Below are positions 1-7,091 of a stretch of DNA of 38,637 nucleotides, one piece after another. The position numbers and the translations under genes are program-made. The first letter of the stretch is position 1. Every line of letters begins with the position of its first letter. This DNA is from an uncultured Clostridia bacterium. Lineage in GTDB: Bacteria > Bacillota > Clostridia > TANB77 > CAG-508. The stretch covers positions 1 to 38,637 of the forward strand of contig CAQUBD010000015.1 in assembly GCA_948891265.1 (NCBI GenBank), read 5' to 3'. Under the pieces are notes generated by a model. It was not told the origin of the DNA. It ran no database searches and saw nothing but the letters and a program-made list of their open reading frames with translations.

Positions 1-65
1 GGTTGCTTTTGCCAGCCATTAAACTCTTTTCCATCATATTCTATAACTAATTTTATATTTCTCAT
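1..65 (-). CDS. truA: tRNA pseudouridine synthase A, N-terminal fragment (cut by window edge)
   Basis: Only the first 21 codons are in the window. They read MRNIKLVIEYDG followed by KEFNGWQKQ, the very conserved N-terminus of TruA, which makes pseudouridine at positions 38-40 of the tRNA anticodon arm. The ATG (63-65) overlaps the TGA stop of cdaA (62-64) as ATGA, so the two genes are probably translationally coupled. The catalytic Asp lies beyond the left edge and cannot be checked. The call rests on a short but distinctive stretch. Confidence 0.85.
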   Translation of the reverse strand, partial: MRNIKLVIEYDGKEFNGWQKQ

Positions 66-1018
66 TTCTGATTAGAATCCTTTATTTTCTCATCATTCTC
101 TTTACTTTCTTTATTTTCCTTATTAAATCTTTGTCTTAATTTAGAAAATCTATTATTTCTATTTACTTTTTTATCTGTAAATCTTTTTGTAACAATATTA
201 CTTATTAATATTTTCTTTAATACATCTTCTCTTAAATCAGCAATTAAAGTTCCATCTTTTGCAACAGATATTTTTCCTGTTTCTTCTGATACAACTACTG
301 CTATACTATCTGATTCTTTAGAAATTCCTATAGCAGCTCTATGTCTAGTTCCTAATTCTTTTGCAATATCTGCATCATCTGCTAATGGTAACACACACGC
401 TGCTGCAGCTATTTTATTATTACTAATAACAACAGCTCCATCATGCAAAGGAGTTTTAGGAACAAATAAATTTACTAATAATTGTGGAGAAACTTCTGAA
501 TTCATTGGTACTCCTGTTGATATTATATCTTGAATATTAATATCTCTTTCAATAACAATTAATGCTCCTGTTTTTGTTTTTGCAAGTTCTGTTGCAGCAA
601 TTACAACTTTATATATATCTTCTTTTGTTTTCGTTGCTAAATCACTATTTAATCCAAAGAACTTCGTAAATTTGCTTGTTCCTAATTGTTCCAATGCTCT
701 CCTTAATTCTGGTTGGAATATAACTATTATTGCAATTACTCCCCAATTCATAATTCCTGTTAAAATAGCATTTAACACTTTTAGATTTAAAACACCACTA
801 ATACAGGTTGCAACAATTAGTAAAGCAATCCCTTTTATTAATTGCCATGCTCTTGAACCTTTTACTATTTTTATAAAACAATATATTAAAAATATTACTA
901 TTACTATATCTAGCATTGTTGTAAATAAACTAAATGGATTCTCTCTTAAATATTGAAATCCACTTAAAATATTTTCATTATAAAAATTCATCCAAGTACT
1001 ACTTATACTTTTTCCCAT
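62..1018 (-). CDS. cdaA: Diadenylate cyclase CdaA (c-di-AMP synthase, membrane form)
   Basis: Makes cyclic di-AMP from two ATP; in Firmicutes this messenger controls potassium and osmolyte transport and wall homeostasis. The 318-residue protein has three predicted membrane helices (about 34-50, 61-80, 83-101) and then a DAC domain with both active-site motifs, DGA at 193-195 and RHR at 225-227. An N-terminal stretch of about 30 residues precedes the first helix, and the C-terminus is a charged Lys/Glu tail. In many Firmicutes cdaA is followed by the regulator cdaR (ybbR) and glmM; here the next gene is truA, with a 4-nt overlap, and no ybbR is visible. Start ATG at 1016-1018. Confidence 0.95.
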   Translation of the reverse strand: MGKSISSTWMNFYNENILSGFQYLRENPFSLFTTMLDIVIVIFLIYCFIKIVKGSRAWQLIKGIALLIVATCISGVLNLKVLNAILTGIMNWGVIAIIVIFQPELRRALEQLGTSKFTKFFGLNSDLATKTKEDIYKVVIAATELAKTKTGALIVIERDINIQDIISTGVPMNSEVSPQLLVNLFVPKTPLHDGAVVISNNKIAAAACVLPLADDADIAKELGTRHRAAIGISKESDSIAVVVSEETGKISVAKDGTLIADLREDVLKKILISNIVTKRFTDKKVNRNNRFSKLRQRFNKENKESKENDEKIKDSNQK

Positions 1019-1079
1019 ACTACACCTTCTCTTAAACTTTTACATTTTACAAACTCAAGTTTTTATACCTACTTATCCC

Positions 1080-1214
1080 CTATATTAAGGAATATATTAA
1101 TGTTCCAGCCACTGACATTAACATCATAATTGCTAATAATCCTGCCATAATTTTAGCAAATACTTGTCCTTTTTCGAATTTTTTCTGTTCTTTATTTATT
1201 TTTTCCTTTTTCAT
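1080..1214 (-). CDS. 44-residue single-pass membrane peptide (DUF4044-like)
   Basis: A small ORF lies between the phosphorylase and cdaA. It has a clear GGAGGT ribosome-binding site seven bases before ATG. The product starts with a very basic segment (MKKEKINKEQKKFEKGQ), then one hydrophobic helix (about residues 18-43), and ends at TAG. This layout, a Lys-rich N-terminus followed by AKIMA and a Met/Leu-rich helix, resembles the small DUF4044 membrane proteins of Firmicutes, whose function is unknown. It probably belongs to the cdaA operon: the gap to cdaA is about 60 bases. Family assignment is from memory of the pattern only. Confidence 0.6.
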   Translation of the reverse strand: MKKEKINKEQKKFEKGQVFAKIMAGLLAIMMLMSVAGTLIYSLI

Positions 1215-1277
1215 TATTTCTACCTCCATTTTAAACTATAATTATTATAGCATTAATTTAATAGTTATTTCAACAAA

Positions 1278-2582
1278 TTATTCACAAATACCAAAAATTG
1301 TCTCTTCTTTTTTTATCTCATTTTTGTCTATTTTTATAATATTTTGTAAGCTTATTTTAGCATTTTGTAGTTTTTCTATATCATTTGCATATATATAAGC
1401 TAGTGTCTCACCTTTTAATACTTTATCGCAAACCTTTTTACATAGTTTTATTCCTACTGTGTAATCTATATCGTCTTCTTTTTTTATTCTACCTGCCCCC
1501 ATTTCACATGCTATTTTTCCTACATCTTCTGCATTAATTTCATATATAAATCCATCTTTACTTGCAACTAATGGCTCAACATACTTTGCTTTAGGTAATT
1601 TGTCTAAATCTTTTAAATATGCAGAATCTCCTCCTTGATGTTCTACCATTTGTAAAAGTTTTTCAAACGCCTTGCCATTCGCAATATTTTCTAACATTTT
1701 TGTTTTGTTTTCTTCTACGTTATTCCCTAGTCCTGCAAGCTTTATCATATATGCACCTAATTCTATAACTACTTCTTTTAAATCTTCTGGCATTTCTCCT
1801 CTTAAAAACTTTACTGCTTCTATTACTTCTAAGTTATTCCCTACTGCATATCCTAATGGTTCATTCATATTTGTTAAAATAGCAACTGTTTCTCTATTTG
1901 CTAATTTTCCAATCTCTATCATTTCATTTGCTAGTATTTTTGCATATTGAATATTTTTCATAAAAGCTCCATGTCCTACAGTTACATCTAGTACTATTTT
2001 ATCCGCACCACTTGCAATCTTTTTACTCATTATACTTGATGCAATTAAAGGAATGCTTCCAACACATGAAATACTATCTCTTAAAGCATATAACTTCTTA
2101 TCAGCTGGTGCTAAATTCATTGTTTGCGATATTATACTTATTCCTATATTTTCTACGTTTTCTATAAATGTATTTATATCTACTTCTGTTTTGTATCCTG
2201 GTATTGATTTTAATTTATCAACAGTCCCACCTGTAAAGCCTAACCCTCTTCCAGACATTTTAGCTACAGGAACACCTAATGATGCAACTAATGGTAGTAA
2301 ACAAATTGATACCTTATCTCCAACTCCTCCTGTTGAATGTTTATCAACTATTATTTCACCTAATCTTGATAGATCTAATATTTCTCCAGAGTTTGCCATT
2401 GCCATTGTTAAATTTGTGGTTTCTTCTTTTGTCATTCCATTTAAATATATTGCCATTACTAGTGCGGCCGCTTGATAATCTGCAATTTCTTCTTTTACAT
2501 ATCCTTTTATGAAGAATTCTATTTCTTCTTTAGTTAATTCTTGTCTATCTCTCTTTTTCTCTATAATTCTTAAGATATTCAT
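1278..2582 (-). CDS. deoA: Pyrimidine-nucleoside (thymidine) phosphorylase
   Basis: Cleaves thymidine, uridine or deoxyuridine with phosphate to free base and (deoxy)ribose-1-phosphate in pyrimidine salvage. The 434 residues match the usual family length. The signature KHSTGGVGDK (81-90) is the phosphate-binding region, followed by MSGRGLGFTGGT. The order of N-terminal helical domain, alpha/beta domain and C-terminal domain (MGAGR near the end) is intact. Whether it is strictly thymidine-specific (DeoA) or broad (Pdp) cannot be decided from the sequence; the broad type is more usual in Firmicutes. It lies upstream of the small peptide and cdaA on the same strand. Confidence 0.93.
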   Translation of the reverse strand: MNILRIIEKKRDRQELTKEEIEFFIKGYVKEEIADYQAAALVMAIYLNGMTKEETTNLTMAMANSGEILDLSRLGEIIVDKHSTGGVGDKVSICLLPLVASLGVPVAKMSGRGLGFTGGTVDKLKSIPGYKTEVDINTFIENVENIGISIISQTMNLAPADKKLYALRDSISCVGSIPLIASSIMSKKIASGADKIVLDVTVGHGAFMKNIQYAKILANEMIEIGKLANRETVAILTNMNEPLGYAVGNNLEVIEAVKFLRGEMPEDLKEVVIELGAYMIKLAGLGNNVEENKTKMLENIANGKAFEKLLQMVEHQGGDSAYLKDLDKLPKAKYVEPLVASKDGFIYEINAEDVGKIACEMGAGRIKKEDDIDYTVGIKLCKKVCDKVLKGETLAYIYANDIEKLQNAKISLQNIIKIDKNEIKKEETIFGICE

Positions 2583-2688
2583 TTAAGACACTTCCTTCTA
2601 TTTTTATTATCCTATAAAATATATTTATACTTACTACCCGACATTTTTTATATTAGCCACTATTATATAAAAATTTTTAATTTATATT

Positions 2689-3339
2689 CTAAAAAGTGTC
2701 AGGTTGTACGATATTTATAAAATTTTTAGTAAAACTTCTTCTATGTATTGGGCATAACCCATATTCTTTAATAGCTTCAATATGTTTGGCAGTGCCATAC
2801 CCCTTATGTTGTGAAAAGCCATATTGTGGATAAATCTCATCCCATTCTCTCATAATTCTATCTCTCGTAACTTTAGCTATTATTGAAGCAGCAGCAATTG
2901 AATAACATTTTGCATCACCTTTTATAATAGATTCATATGGTATTCCATTTGTATCAATATGTTGTAAAGCATCAATTATAATTAAATCTGGTCTTACATC
3001 TAATCCTTTTACAACATTTGCTACTCCTTGCTTTGTTGCATTTAATATATTAATGTCATCAATAACATCTTGACCAATTATTGCAACTGAGTAACTTAAA
3101 GCTTCCTCTAAAATTTTGTCATATAATAATTCTCTTTTCTTTTCGGAAACTTTTTTAGAATCATTTACCCCTTCTATCATTGAATTCTTTGGCATTATAA
3201 CTCCTGCAACAACTACAGGTCCAGCTAATGGTCCTCTTCCAGCTTCATCAATCCCACATATACTTTCAAATCCTTTTTGATGTAGTTCTTCTTCTATCTT
3301 TTTTAACTCTAACAATCTCTCAAGTTCTTTTTCCTTCAT
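2689..3339 (-). CDS. rnhB: Ribonuclease HII
   Basis: Nicks RNA/DNA hybrids and single ribonucleotides embedded in DNA. The 216-residue protein has the family start GIDEAGRGPLAGP with catalytic Asp31 and Glu32, then Asp123 (IIIDALQ) and Asp142 in GDAKCYSIAAASI. The conserved HKGYGTAKH segment is also present. A GAAGG site precedes the ATG. It starts 13 bases after the prepilin-like gene ends on the same strand, so they are likely cotranscribed. Confidence 0.95.
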   Translation of the reverse strand: MKEKELERLLELKKIEEELHQKGFESICGIDEAGRGPLAGPVVVAGVIMPKNSMIEGVNDSKKVSEKKRELLYDKILEEALSYSVAIIGQDVIDDINILNATKQGVANVVKGLDVRPDLIIIDALQHIDTNGIPYESIIKGDAKCYSIAAASIIAKVTRDRIMREWDEIYPQYGFSQHKGYGTAKHIEAIKEYGLCPIHRRSFTKNFINIVQPDTF

Positions 3340-3352
3340 TTTATTTCCTTCT

Positions 3353-3892
3353 TTATATTTCTAAGTTTTGTATTTCATTTAAAGAATAATATCTTTGTTC
3401 TCCTTCTTCAAATCCCTTTGTATTGTATACTTCAACTTGAATATTTTTTATATCATATTTTACAATGTACCAACCATTCTTTTCATCAGAATTAACATTT
3501 GATATTCCTATATCCATTAAATCTTGTTTATATAATTTGTAATAATATATATAATTTGAATTATCAGATGATAAAGTTTCTGAAGTTATATTTAGATTAT
3601 TACCAAATTCATTAATATTAGTTATCTCTTTTCCTTTTAATTCATCTTTTGCATTCAATATCTTAGTTTCTTTGTCTGATGCTGTTTCTATATTAGCTCC
3701 CAATTTAAAATTAGCATTTTCAACATATTCTTTCCCTTTTATTTTTATTAATAACATATCTGTTTTTAAATTTTCTAATTCAGTTTCTTTTATTATATTA
3801 TTTCCTGTTTTTATTGATATTCCTACTAATATTGATATTATTGCAATTGTAGCTACCAATGATATTATAGTTATTCCTCTATTATTACTCAT
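3353..3892 (-). CDS. Prepilin-like protein with N-terminal methylation-type signal
   Basis: The N-terminus NNRG-ITIISLVATIAIISIL is a class III (type IV pilin) signal: a short polar leader ending in Gly, then a hydrophobic helix. The usual Glu at +5 of the mature pilin is a Ser here, a variant I know from many Clostridia proteins of this kind. The remaining 150 residues are a polar, presumably extracytoplasmic domain with no motif I recognise. I chose the ATG at 3890-3892, because GGAGG lies just before it and the longer frame would start with TTG inside that site. A prepilin peptidase (not in the window) would process it. 179 residues. Confidence 0.6.
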   Translation of the reverse strand: MSNNRGITIISLVATIAIISILVGISIKTGNNIIKETELENLKTDMLLIKIKGKEYVENANFKLGANIETASDKETKILNAKDELKGKEITNINEFGNNLNITSETLSSDNSNYIYYYKLYKQDLMDIGISNVNSDEKNGWYIVKYDIKNIQVEVYNTKGFEEGEQRYYSLNEIQNLEI

Positions 3893-4322
3893 ATTTTCCT
3901 CCAATTTTTATCTTCTGCTATTATATCAATTTTACTCTCTTAATTCAAGTATTATATGGTAACACTTAAAAAATAATTTGGTCTTATAGACCATTATTTA
4001 AATTCATCTGCTTCTTTTACATATATACTATCAATAACGACTAAAATACTATTATTAAAAGATTTGATAAATTTTCATTAAAAAATTTTTATAATGCTAT
4101 ATAAATATATTGTATTTCTTCAACTTTTCGGCTGCATTACAAGTTTAAAAAAATCTAAAAAAAGCCAAGTATAATACTAAATCAAAAAGTGTATGGTCTA
4201 TAGTACCAAATTATTTTTTAAGTTTTACACACTTTTCACAAAAAATTCACAAACATATTGTATTCTAATATAAATTTGAGTTATTATATAATTATAAAAG
4301 AATCTTAGGAGGTAACTATAAA
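3893..4322. other. Intergenic region with MITE-like element and htrA leader
   Basis: This 430-base gap separates the divergent prepilin-like gene and htrA. Most of it is the inverted-repeat element described separately (3959-4228). The last 95 bases are very AT-rich and should hold the htrA promoter. A possible -35 TTCACA (about 4247) and -10 TATAAA with 17-base spacing can be drawn, but the sequence is too AT-rich for a firm call. A strong AGGAGGT site precedes the htrA ATG. No ORF worth calling. Confidence 0.5.
3959..4228. mobile_element. MITE-like element 1 (36-bp terminal inverted repeats)
   Basis: The ends 3959-3994 and 4193-4228 are inverted repeats matching at about 33 of 36 positions, with the core CTTAAAAAATAATTTGGT. 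Each end also carries a smaller dyad, TGGTC-N5-GACCA (3978-3992 left; one arm mismatched on the right). The inside (about 200 bp) has no ORF. Element 2 (6698-7019) has the same termini but a different interior, as expected for a family of non-autonomous elements mobilised in trans. No convincing target-site duplication is visible. It lies directly upstream of htrA. Confidence 0.6.
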
Positions 4323-5570
4323 ATGGAAGAAAACAATAAAAACCAATCAAAATTCAAAGCAATCCCCGTAAAAGGTAACATTTCATATGAAAAAACATCA
4401 AAAAACAAATCTGATTTTGGGAAAAGCATATTATTACCATTTGTAAGTGGTATTTTAGGATGTTCTGTTGTAATAGGAACATGCTTCGGAATACCCTCAA
4501 TAAAATCCAAAATAATAGGAAACACAAATTCACAAATAAGTACTACAAATAATACTTCAACTGAATCAGATGGTTATGTAAAACAGATATCTTTAAAAAA
4601 TTATTCAGATACAGCTGTATATGCAGCAAATAAAATATTACCATCAATCGTTGGAATAAAAATTGAATATACTGTAAATACTACTTCACTTTTTGGTAGA
4701 GGTGGAACATCTACTGCTACAGCATCTGGTTCAGGTATTATAATTAGTGAAGATGGATATATTCTAACAAATAATCATGTTGTATCTTCTAATTCTGAAT
4801 CAAGCTCTTACTATCAAATTTCAGAAGCTACAAAAATAAGTGTAACACTATTTAATGATGAGACTGAATATGGAGCAAAGATTGTTGGTAAAGATGAGCA
4901 AACAGACCTAGCGGTTATAAAAATTGAAAAAACTGGTTTAACAAAAGCTGAATTTGCTGATTCAGATAACGTAAAGGTTGGAGAATTTGCAATGGCTGTC
5001 GGAAATCCTGTAAATATGAATAGTACAGTTACTACAGGAATTATTAGTGCTGTAAATAGAAAAATAACAGATTCTGACGGAAAAACATATACATGTATTC
5101 AAACAGATGCTGCTATAAACTCTGGTAATAGTGGTGGTGCTCTAGTTAATAGTGATGGTAATGTTATTGGGATTAATACTTTAAAATTATCTGGCACAGG
5201 TATAGAAGGTATTGGTTTTGCAATTCCAATTAACTCTACTACAGACATTACTTCACAATTAATTCAATATAGTAAAGTAAAAAGGCCTTATATAGGAATA
5301 TCTGGTATAGATTTAGATGAAGCTACAGCTAAAAGATATAATTTAGTTCTTGGGATCTATATTAAATCTGTAGATGATTTTTCATCTGCTGAAAAAGGAG
5401 GCTTAAAGGCTGGTGATGTAATTATAGAAGCTGATGGAAAATCTATCAATACCATGAATGAATTAAATGAAATTAAAAACTCACATCAAATTGGAGATGA
5501 AATTAAATTAAAAATTAATAGAGATGGCAACGAAAAAGAAATTACCTTAAAATTAGGAGAACAACCTTAA
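4323..5570 (+). CDS. htrA: HtrA/DegP-family serine protease, membrane anchored
   Basis: Degrades or refolds damaged extracytoplasmic proteins. The 415 residues give a cytoplasmic tail of about 35, one membrane helix (about 36-59), a Ser/Thr-rich linker, a trypsin-like domain and one PDZ domain (about 325-412). The catalytic triad is His152 (TNNHVV), Asp195 (TDLAVIK) and Ser270 (NSGNSGGAL). Start ATG is preceded by TTAGGAGGT. The gene stands alone on the plus strand between a MITE-like element and a bidirectional terminator. In B. subtilis htrA genes respond to envelope stress (CssRS); no such operator is recognisable here. Confidence 0.95.
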   Translation: MEENNKNQSKFKAIPVKGNISYEKTSKNKSDFGKSILLPFVSGILGCSVVIGTCFGIPSIKSKIIGNTNSQISTTNNTSTESDGYVKQISLKNYSDTAVYAANKILPSIVGIKIEYTVNTTSLFGRGGTSTATASGSGIIISEDGYILTNNHVVSSNSESSSYYQISEATKISVTLFNDETEYGAKIVGKDEQTDLAVIKIEKTGLTKAEFADSDNVKVGEFAMAVGNPVNMNSTVTTGIISAVNRKITDSDGKTYTCIQTDAAINSGNSGGALVNSDGNVIGINTLKLSGTGIEGIGFAIPINSTTDITSQLIQYSKVKRPYIGISGIDLDEATAKRYNLVLGIYIKSVDDFSSAEKGGLKAGDVIIEADGKSINTMNELNEIKNSHQIGDEIKLKINRDGNEKEITLKLGEQP

Positions 5571-5705
5571 TAAAAAGATTACTCTTTATTTTTCTTTTAT
5601 TCTTCACTTCGAATTCACAAAATGGACAAAATTTATTATTATAATACAATCATAGTCAGAGAATAAACTCCGACTTAAATAAAAAAAACATCCCCTTTTA
5701 TTTTC

Positions 5706-5739
5706 AAAAGGCTAGGAAGCTCAAAGCTTCTAGCCTTTT
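5706..5739. terminator. Bidirectional Rho-independent terminator (htrA / DUF4163-like gene)
   Basis: Arms AAAAGGCTAGGAAGC and GCTTCTAGCCTTTT pair around a 5-base loop with a single bulged G. They are flanked by T on the plus side and A on the other, so the hairpin can terminate both strands. It sits 135 bases after htrA stops and touches the stop codon of the convergent minus-strand gene. Confidence 0.8.
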
Positions 5740-6587
5740 TATATTATAACAATATCCATTTCACTAGTAATATCTTCATTACCATATGCAAATATAATGT
5801 AGATATTATTATTGTATATGAAATATTCTTTAACATTTTCTATTTTATAAATTTCACTTTCTATGTCTCTAGAAAAAATATTATATCCTATCTCTTTTAA
5901 ATCCTCTGTTCTTTTCTGTTCATCACTTATAACTTTATTAATCTTATTTTGTACATAACTTTGACTTAAATTATAAATTTTTAATATGTCTTCTAATTCT
6001 AATTCTTTATTCTCTTCTAAATTAAAATTAAAAGTTTGAATTATTACTCTTTGTGCATTAGTATCTTGTTTTAAATCTGAGTAAATTGCTATAGATAATA
6101 TTTCATTTTCTATAGTTGCCTTATATCTTACAGTGTATATTATATTTTCTTCTTTATTTTTTATTATTTCTTCTGCTTTTGCTTCAAATATATCTGATAT
6201 CTCTTTATTAAATTTTTGTATCTCTTTATTTTTTATATTTATATATGGTAAATTTACATCTAAATCATATTTATCCTTTTTTTCTACTATTTTGTAATTA
6301 TTGTATACTATCTCCTTATTATTATCTACCTTCTGTATTCTATAATTAATATTTCCTTTTACTTTATTATCAAATATATATTCAAAGTTTGACTTCAATT
6401 CCATCTCTTCTTGTTCAGTTCTTTTTGTAAGTCTATTTATTCCAAATAAATTATCTATTATATTATTCCCTAAAACTTGATTTCCAATTACTATAATAAT
6501 AGCTAATACACATATTAATATACAAATTGAATAAACAATAATTCTTCTTTTATTTACTTTTTCTTTTTCTGGAAGTGTTAAATTCAT
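5739..6587 (-). CDS. Membrane-anchored DUF4163/DUF3298-like protein
   Basis: 282 residues: a short cytoplasmic tail, one membrane helix (about 16-39), then an extracytoplasmic region. The segment VNLPYINIKNKEIQKFNKEI followed by an alpha/beta region ending in a LELEDILK-type motif resembles the DUF4163-DUF3298 pair found in RsiV and PdaC-type exported proteins. Those families include lysozyme-binding anti-sigma factors and deacetylase accessory domains, but no catalytic domain or sigma-factor partner is present here. The family match is by eye, so a function should not be assumed. It converges on htrA and shares its terminator. Confidence 0.5.
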   Translation of the reverse strand: MNLTLPEKEKVNKRRIIVYSICILICVLAIIIVIGNQVLGNNIIDNLFGINRLTKRTEQEEMELKSNFEYIFDNKVKGNINYRIQKVDNNKEIVYNNYKIVEKKDKYDLDVNLPYINIKNKEIQKFNKEISDIFEAKAEEIIKNKEENIIYTVRYKATIENEILSIAIYSDLKQDTNAQRVIIQTFNFNLEENKELELEDILKIYNLSQSYVQNKINKVISDEQKRTEDLKEIGYNIFSRDIESEIYKIENVKEYFIYNNNIYIIFAYGNEDITSEMDIVII

Positions 6588-6697
6588 TTCCTTTATACTC
6601 CTTTTTAGTTTTATATTATGCTTTTAATCTATTTATATTCTATATTTTATAATATCAGGAAAATTATGTTAAGTCAATCCCTTGTTGTAAAAAAGAT

Positions 6698-7019
6698 TTT
6701 TATGGCAACCACTTAAAAATTATTTGGTCATATAGACCATGATAGTTATCTCTTACTCATGCTAGATTTCTATATATTTATATTCCCTTTTTATTACATT
6801 CCTCGGTTCAATACGAGTTCTAAAAAGATTTAAAATTGCGTGTATGAGCCTCTCCGACTTTGCGCGCCCTCATACACGCAATTTAATATCTTTTAAGACC
6901 CTCTCCAATCACATTCGTCATTTCATTCAAAAGGAATATAAATATATTGATATTTCCAGTAAATATTCTTCATGGCATGGTCTATATAACCAAATAATTT
7001 TTAAGCGATTGCCATAAAA
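6698..7019. mobile_element. MITE-like element 2 (43-bp terminal inverted repeats, internal hairpin)
   Basis: Ends 6698-6740 and 6977-7019 are inverted repeats with about 40 of 43 matches, sharing the core of element 1 (CACTTAAAAATTATTTGGTC). The dyad TGGTC-N5-GACCA lies in the left end, with one mismatch in the right. The centre holds a second perfect 16-bp hairpin, arms 6833-6848 and 6869-6884 (AAATTGCGTGTATGAG), extending imperfectly outward, with a GC-rich loop unlike the surrounding DNA. No transposase gene. The right end stops four bases before the clpE -35 hexamer. Confidence 0.65.
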
Positions 7020-7022
7020 GAT

Positions 7023-7051
7023 TTGACTATTTCCTAAGTTTGAGGTATTAT
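7023..7051 (+). promoter_or_regulatory. Sigma-A-type promoter of clpE
   Basis: TTGACT (7023-7028), a 17-base spacer, then TATTAT (7046-7051), about 40 bases before the clpE ATG. A second candidate -10, TATAAT, lies a few bases downstream. A TTTGACT/TTTGAGG pair here faintly recalls CtsR half-sites, but the spacing (10 instead of 3 bases) does not fit. Confidence 0.6.
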
Positions 7052-7091
7052 ATATAATATTAAAATAATAGAAATGAGGAATTAGAAAGTT

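Larger units (their letters stand above)
6588..7091. other. Intergenic region with MITE-like element 2 and clpE promoter
   Basis: This 504-base gap lies between the divergent DUF4163-like gene and clpE. The first 110 bases are AT-rich upstream sequence of the minus gene. Element 2 fills 6698-7019, and the clpE promoter follows four bases later. No ORF is supported. Confidence 0.5.

Noticed and set aside
2456..2472. ACTAGT next to GCGGCCGC, like a cloning-vector polylinker
   Set aside because: It encodes conserved residues of the phosphorylase (QAAALVMA) in frame; chance, not vector.
7022..7045. CtsR heat-shock operator before clpE
   Set aside because: TTTGACT and TTTGAGG half-sites are 10 bases apart; CtsR sites have 3, and the first half-site is simply the -35 box.
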